This document shows, one piece after another, positions 58,740 through 64,000 of a stretch of DNA of 64,000 nucleotides. This stretch comes from Paraphaeosphaeria minitans (Eukaryota; Ascomycota; Dothideomycetes; Pleosporales; Didymosphaeriaceae), in NCBI GenBank assembly GCA_015832175.1, contig WJXW01000012.1, positions 1,446,001 through 1,510,000 on the forward strand. Direction: 5' to 3'. The first letter of the stretch is position 1; the number at the start of each line of letters is the position of its first letter. The position numbers and the translations under genes are program-made. Below the pieces are notes generated by a model. The model saw only the letters and a program-made list of their open reading frames with translations. It ran no database searches and was not told the origin of the DNA.

Positions 58740-60122
58740 ATGCCCTCGCGGAAACGCCCCCCTTCAGAAACCTGTGCGACGTCCGAATTGTCATTCCTGG
58801 GGTCCGCAAAGCGTCGCGCAATCCGCTCGTCGCCTCTGCCACATTTCCAGCGTTCTCTAAAGCGCTCTCTGCCCCTTACGCAGAGGAATCTCAAGGCCCT
58901 CGAGGACAGCCAGAAGTCGTCACCTGACCACGACTCCTCCCTAGCATCGCCGACCAACCGCTATGCCTGGCAACGTTGCGCCCACCCTCGCCCACACGAC
59001 CGAACAACAACCTCGACACAAGCCTTAAGCTGGCCGCTTATCATATCTTCGTCGATTATGGTCGCGAGCTCCCTCTAGCCCTGAAGCAGCATGTATCCAC
59101 TGTCGTTCTCGCGCCGCGCGATCCAAATGTCCCGCTATCGCCGAACGCCGCCAAGGTTAGACAGCAGCGCCGCGTAGCCGCGCAGCAGAAGGAGAGAAAC
59201 GGCATCAAACGGATTGAACCATACATGTTGTTTCGCGGGGGCAGCAGAGGATGACCCTCGGGTGCTTGCTGCGCCGCTGGTATACTCCAAGAACGAGATC
59301 AATCTACACCGGTACTTCCTGCCGCTCCCGCCGGATAGGACTGTAAAGGAAGTCTGGAAGGAACTTTCACAGCCAAGACCAGATACCGCGATTGGATATG
59401 TGACGAGGAGGGATGCACAGAGCACTGATACACTAAGTGCGACCGCGTTCACTGCTAAAGAGGAGCGATTACTCGATGGGTGAGTTTTCAAGGCGTTCCA
59501 CCTTTCGCTTTGTACTGGGACTCCACTAACAGTGCCTGTTTGTAGCTTCTGCCTCACGCAATATCTCCTCTTCCCCTTTCTGACTTCGCAATGGAAGACG
59601 CCTAATTCAAACGAGAACATTTTACACGCACACAACCAAGCCGCCCGCGATGGTGCCGTTATTGTAAACTACCTCTACAACTTTTACAGCCTTGCATACC
59701 CGGATCAAGGTCCAGCCATTATCGATACAGCGCATTACTCGTTCACCTGCGACCTCCACACGGCGCAGATATAGGTGCATTGGCATGACGAGGAAGGACA
59801 TCATATGGAGATGATATTTGAGTTCTCGCTAAGAGGAGAGGAAGATATTGTGAAGGCCAGGGGGATACTTAAGAACATACTCAAATATGCGCTGCCGGCG
59901 TTTGAGAAGAGAGGGGTAAAAGGTAAGGGACCGACGATTAGGGCTGGAATGAGTACAGTGGCGCCGTCAGAGGCAGGGCCAGGGATTACATTTCAGCTTC
60001 CGATAACCTCGCAGTCTTCAACAAGCGATCTAATGAAGAAGAAAAGGAAGTTATTGGAGGTTAGGGTTGAGGCGAATGACGCGGATACAGATAGCTTGGA
60101 CAGTCTGCCTAATTTCGGTTAG
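58740..60122 (+). pseudogene. Broken multi-exon fungal gene of unknown family
   Basis: Protein-like sequence runs through three frames: 58740 to about 58960 (basic Ser/Pro-rich N-terminus starting MPSRKRPPS), about 59020-59245 (HIFVDYGRELPLALKQHV), then 59240-59479. An intact-looking intron (59480-59545) follows, and the last exon is cut by an in-frame TAG at 59772-59774 before a long readable tail to 60122. Two frameshifts and one nonsense codon are needed to explain it. I do not recognise the family with confidence; the basic N-terminus followed by a conserved core resembles lineage-expanded fungal proteins of unknown function. Confidence 0.5.
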
Positions 60123-60667
60123 GAAAGCTCAGTCAAATAGACTTGCGTGCTCATCAGAAATGTGGCCTGAAGTCGTCTGTATTGAGTTCGCCTAGCTAGG
60201 CTTGTCGTGCAGCAGGAGCGAGCACTCGCTCTGGATCTTTTCTTTTAGCCATTGCGCGCCACTAAGGACTCTGCGTTCATGAACACACATACCTTGTGTA
60301 ATTATTACGTGCCTTTTTGGATAAGCACCAAGACTTGGAGTGTGGTGGCAAAAGTTGAACTTACTAGTTCGCCAGCCAGCCTTAATTGAGTTCCGCAGAC
60401 GATGAAGCAAGAATACGCGCTCGCTGTAGATGGCTTATGTCATGCAGGGTTATCTACCGTAGACTACCTAGTGTGGCAGTTGGTGCGCCATACAAATTGT
60501 ATGGGTAGATTTCCTAGCAGGCGCCTACTAGTCTAGCACGATCCCTTCATCTTTGCTCCACAACCCACTCAGGCTACTCGCCCCACGGAAATGCAGGTGG
60601 GTTGGCATGTTAGGCGAGTACACTACCAATTTCCCCGAAGTGAGAAACGTTATTTCTTCCAAGCTGA

Positions 60668-60722
60668 TATGTATCCTCAAGCGAGTTAACGCCAAGGTCG
60701 TGGGTTCGACCCCCATGACATA
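60668..60722 (+). pseudogene. tRNA relic lacking the anticodon arm
   Basis: A perfect T-arm (CGTGGGTTCGACCCCCATG), D-loop-like GAGTTAACGCC and a mostly paired acceptor (TATGTAT with TGACATA, 5 of 7) are present. The D-arm region passes straight to the variable region with no anticodon stem-loop. The T-arm resembles fungal tRNA-Asn. Confidence 0.4.
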
Positions 60723-60743
60723 GTGACCGGCAACCTTTCATCA

Positions 60744-60816
60744 TCCGATATGGTTTAGTGGCTAGGATACATCGCTCTCACCGATGTGGCCCGAGTTCGA
60801 CTCCCCAGTGTTGGGA
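60744..60816 (+). tRNA. tRNA-Glu(CTC)-like, possibly degenerate
   Basis: The anticodon stem CATCG/CGATG is perfect, with CTC at 60777-60779. The D-arm and TTCGACT loop are present. The acceptor pairs only with several G-T pairs, and the T-stem (CCGAG against CCCCA) has three mismatches. A T-run follows near 60831-60837. It may be a pseudo-tRNA. Confidence 0.5.
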
Positions 60817-61366
60817 CAAGAATGGGTTGTTTCTTTTTCCTCTTTTGCGGATGTGTGGGGTAGGTAGGGGCTGATAGGAAGGGAGCGGTAGTGTGCTTTT
60901 TAGGCCTTTGAGGGGCGAGAGAAGGGGCACGGAGATAGAAGGGAGGTGAGAAGTGAGTTTCCAAGCTCGTGAAGGGTGGAGGAAGTAGAGGTTCTGAGAG
61001 GGTTTGCTAGGGTTGATTAAGGGAGGTAAGTATGTTGTTTGTTTAAATCGTGCGCGACGAAGGTTTACACATTCTAGTTGATTTGTTAGGCGTTGGTGGA
61101 AGAATAGTTAAGACGTTTTGTAGACCGGCAACTAAAGTAGTCGATACAACACGTTGGTATTTGGGGTGCTGTGTAGCTTAGGCTTGTACAACACTGCAAG
61201 GCTCCGAATCTGAAAATGTAAATCTCTTAAATTCTAATCTAAACGAACATACAGTGATCCCGCACCTAAGGTATCTTGTACACCTATAATATGCAAACAA
61301 CACATCCACCCTTATCCAAACCAACCCCAAAGCTCGACCCTTGACTCCAAACCGCCCACATACCCT

Positions 61367-62668
61367 CTAAGCCCCAGTCTTCTTCCCAGCCTTGGTATCC
61401 TTCCCGCCAGTGGTAGTCGCTGGCTCAGACCACTGCATCTTGCTCCCAGCCTTGCCCGCCTTGAGCGCCGCAATGTACTCCAGCGCACGCTTCTTGTTCG
61501 TCACGCTGGGGCCACAGTCACCCTTCTTCGCCGGGCACTTTCCGCCGTTCTTCTTCTTCTCGGCTGCCGTGCACACGGGGCATGCTCCGCCGTTGGCCTT
61601 CTTCTCTGCGGCGGTGCACTTCTCAGTACCAGTAGTAGGCTTCTTGGTGGGCTTCTTCGTAGGCTTCTTCGTAGGCTTCTTCGTAGGCTTCTTCGTAGGC
61701 TTCTTCGTAGGCTTCTTCGTAGGCTTCTTCGTAGGCTTCTTGAGCTGGTTAGTGGACTTGTGGGTGGCCCTCTTGCGAGATGTGCGCCTGGAGCCACGTG
61801 AACTGTCTCGGGCTTCGAGAGAAGCTTCAGGAGCAGGAGTGACCTCGGTGCTTCCAAGAGTATCGATGTCAAGGTCGGAAGGCGACTGAGGGTTGAAGAT
61901 CTCCTCAGCACGCTTAGAGTTCTTGAGCCTGCAGTGGGAATAGCGACCCCAAGGCAATTGACCCCAAGCCTGGTGGTCAGCGGGGAAGCCCGCGAGTGGG
62001 AATTGAGCTCCACCATGAGGGCGGTCGCCATCTGCATCAAGTCAGTCTTTGGCCCCGTTGCATGGTACAGTATAGAGGAGCAACCTACATATAGATTGGC
62101 TGAAATCCTTATTCCTCTCATAAAGGGTCTGTTTCGTCACGCCTTTACTTTTGGAAGTGTACTTGTACCAGCCTTGGACCTGCTCCCATGGGATCCGGTG
62201 GATGGCTGCAAACTCCAATTCTTTGGGATAGGGACTGTACTGCTTCAGAGTAGCTTCAACATCAATAAGCCCTTCATCCGTAGCAATCTTGTACACATAG
62301 GCGGCGCCATCGTGGTGATCCAACACCCAGCCTTCGGCAACAGAGAACTTCCACGTGGTCGAGACGAAGCCGTCGTCGTCCATGCTAGCTCCGTTCTTGG
62401 CACCTTTGCAGTGCCTGAAGAGACTGACATCCTCCCTGTATCCGTTGGTCCAGCCTTTTGTCTCGAAACCCTTGGCGGCCTTGATCTGCGCAGGGGATCG
62501 GCTGTCTGTTCGCCAGACATATTTGACTCCCTCGTTGATACGTTTGTCAAGAGAATGGGCGGTGGCGTTAAAGGGATTTTCGAAGTCATCCCGGAGAATT
62601 TCGACAGGCGCTGTGCTACCAACGGCAGCGAGCAGCCCCAGCAGGGCAAATGGTGTCTTCCAGAGCAT
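61367..62668 (-). CDS. Secreted ADP-ribosyltransferase-like protein (enterotoxin-A type)
   Basis: Two exons on the minus strand (62668-62089, 62031-61367; intron 57 bp) encode 414 aa. A signal peptide (about 19 residues, hydrophobic core ALLGLLAAVG) is followed by a short pro-like segment ending LDKR. The next 150 residues carry the hallmarks of the cholera/pertussis-like ADP-ribosyltransferase fold: an Arg in VWRTDSRSP, a Ser-Thr-Thr strand (FVSTTW) and a Glu-x-Glu pair in KELEF. After about residue 300 comes a run of eight KKPT repeats and a Lys-rich tail with paired Cys (CTAAEKK twice). Related fungal proteins are annotated as heat-labile enterotoxin alpha-chain-like. Activity and target are unknown. 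The gene appears intact, with no frameshift or lost motif residue that I can see. Confidence 0.8.
61641..61745 (-). repeat. 12-bp in-frame repeat encoding KKPT
   Basis: About eight nearly identical 12-bp units (CTTCTTCGTAGG on the plus strand) encode Lys-Lys-Pro-Thr in the C-terminal part of the ADP-ribosyltransferase-like protein. Low divergence between units implies recent expansion. Confidence 0.9.
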
Positions 62669-62856
62669 TGTGTTCGTATTCTAGGCGAACTGGCTAAGAG
62701 AGTGGTATGAGCTATTCAAAGCTGAAACGAATGACTGATTGACGACTTGTCTAAATGAGTGTGAAAGAAGGACGAGAGGAAAGAAAGATGCAAAGCCTGT
62801 TTGCTTTCTCGCTGCTTCGTTGCTGATAGAGAACACTTGAGGTCGCACAAAGCAGG

Positions 62857-62864
62857 CTTTTATA
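62857..62864 (-). promoter_or_regulatory. TATA box of the ADP-ribosyltransferase-like gene
   Basis: TATAAAAG on the minus strand, about 190 bp before the ATG at 62668. A tandem duplication begins 17 bp further upstream. Confidence 0.55.
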
Positions 62865-62880
62865 CTGGCCTCTTGCGCAA

Positions 62881-63052
62881 CGTGCTGCGCAGTTCGCAAC
62901 ATATCGGGCATCCGCAGTTCGGAGATACAACTCTGATGGAAACGACGCCACGAGCTTGCTAACCGTGCTGCGCAGTTCGCAACATATCGGGCATCCGCAG
63001 TTCGGAGATACAACTTTGATGGAAACGACGCCACGAGCTTGCTAACCGTGCT
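62881..63052. repeat. 83-bp tandem duplication in promoter
   Basis: Two copies (62881-62963 and 62964-63046) plus the first 6 bp of a third. They differ at one visible position (CTCTGATGG against CTTTGATGG). The unit starts CGTGCTGCGCAGTTCGC. Confidence 0.93.
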
Positions 63053-63873
63053 ATCATGGCCAGACGGGCAGCGCGTGACATCCAACTGACCAAGCGCTAT
63101 CTATGTCTCAAACGACCACCGGCTACTGTCTGCAGTCCGGGGGAATACCGGAGATGACCTGCACCCTGGGAATACCGCCACCGGGGTAAAGTAAGCCAGG
63201 ACTAGCAGAGCTTTTTGCCTAGAACGGGTGACCTTCCATCGGACTTCTAGCACATGGTTCGCTGAAATGGTTAACGCTTCTAGCCTAGGTTCCGGTTGGA
63301 TTCATTCGAGGACGTAGTATTGATTTCAGAAATCTCGTATATACCGTATCAACACGGGATATCCCATTTTCGTATGATCGGCGGAACAACCCTACTAACG
63401 CCTACTCAACTCTTTCCTAATTAGGCAGCCGCACAGTGGTAACACGGCTTAAAGATTAACTACGGACAGTTAGTGCTTCACTACGGTACTGATCGTCCAA
63501 ATGCGGTTTGAGTAATCGCCGTGTTACCGACTACTGCAAGCGCTGCGCAGCCCTGTAAAAGCGTTTTGCGGTAGGTGACTTGCCAGCCATCTCAACTAGG
63601 CTTTTCGTTCAGGGGCGCGTTGACATCTTGAAAATGTTTTCTCAAGGCAGGAAAGGCGGCGAAAGTAAACACAGCGCCGTGCAGAGATAACATGAATCCT
63701 CCACCAATCAGCAAATACGCCGTTAAGAGCATCGGACCCGCCGTTGCACGGTATATACCTCGGCATTTGTAAACGAGCTCCAATCCTTCTCCATCACCAA
63801 CTCAAAAACACTTAAATTTCCGTGGGTTCCATGCCTGCATCTACATCGCATACCAGCGATCGTTGCTTTCACC
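63053..63873. other. Intergenic, no confident gene
   Basis: About 800 bp. A 63-codon minus-strand open frame at 63592-63783 has one or two hydrophobic stretches, but no partner exons or family match that I can see. Confidence 0.4.
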
Positions 63874-64000
63874 ATGAGCGAAATCCTGCGCGAAATCCCC
63901 GCAAGGGCACCTACATACCACCACATCAGGGACCTGGCTACAGCAGAGTGGGGCCTCACAATCAAACATACCGACTATGAAAAGCTTCTGGGGGGGTTCA
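63874..64000 (+). CDS. Start of a possible gene, cut by window end
   Basis: An ATG in good context (TCACCATGAG) opens a frame of 42 codons that runs to the last base (begins MSEILREIPARAPTYHHIRD). The composition is protein-like, but the piece is too short to place in a family. Confidence 0.35.
   Translation, partial: MSEILREIPARAPTYHHIRDLATAEWGLTIKHTDYEKLLGGF

Larger units (their letters stand above)
60123..61366. other. Intergenic with tRNA relics
   Basis: 1.2 kb with no protein gene. It contains an anticodon-armless tRNA-like relic and a degenerate tRNA-Glu (described separately). Confidence 0.5.

Noticed and set aside
63592..63783. 63-codon minus-strand frame with hydrophobic stretches
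   Set aside because: Short, no splice partner or family match found by eye; could be a last exon, but evidence is insufficient.

Overview
This window is nuclear DNA from a filamentous ascomycete, most likely a Dothideomycete of the Pleosporales type. The genes have short introns (about 46-211 bp) with GT..AG ends. The protein set is fungal: a CMR1-type melanin regulator, a Brn1-type naphthol reductase, a Bck1 MAPKKK, a GEgh16 secreted protein and an SPX-RING ligase. The spacers hold microsatellites, minisatellites and transposon relics, one of them with RIP-like C-to-T/G-to-A decay. Exon joins were worked out by hand from reading frame, splice sites and family motifs; no database search was run.

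Layout. 1-6041 has no recognisable gene. 6042-14508 holds two parts of a DHN-melanin locus: the C2H2 + Zn2Cys6 regulator CMR1 and the 1,3,8-trihydroxynaphthalene reductase BRN1, both on the plus strand, with 4.4 kb of non-coding DNA between them. The melanin polyketide synthase that often accompanies them is not in the window. 16038-17943 encodes a secreted protein with a long Gln-Thr-Gly repeat. A decayed F-box gene (about 18700-19300) precedes the kelch protein KEL3 (minus). 22005-26837 is a metabolic group: proline iminopeptidase (plus), a salicylate-hydroxylase-like FAD monooxygenase (minus, convergent, 47 bp away) and a pyroglutamyl-peptidase (plus).

26838-30090 is repeat-rich spacer with an intron-containing tRNA-Asp. 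It is followed by a small hypothetical gene, the SPX-RING ubiquitin ligase (minus) divergent from a JJJ1-like co-chaperone (plus), and a tyrosinase (minus). Tyrosinase makes DOPA-type melanin precursors, so enzymes of two melanin routes lie within about 22 kb. 38328-44377 is mostly simple repeats around one Ser/Pro-rich hypothetical gene. Then come BCK1 (minus, 1786 aa), pyruvate decarboxylase (plus) and a GEgh16-type secreted protein (plus).

From 55800 the window becomes accessory in character. It has an intron-containing tRNA-Leu, a 475-bp MITE with TTA target-site duplications that contains a nested, RIP-like decayed second element, a BTB-type gene relic fused to a pogo/Fot1 transposase relic, a broken multi-exon gene, and a degenerate tRNA pair. 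Next is a secreted ADP-ribosyltransferase-like (enterotoxin-A-type) gene. Its promoter carries a recent 83-bp tandem duplication just upstream of a TATA box. The start of another possible gene runs off the right end.
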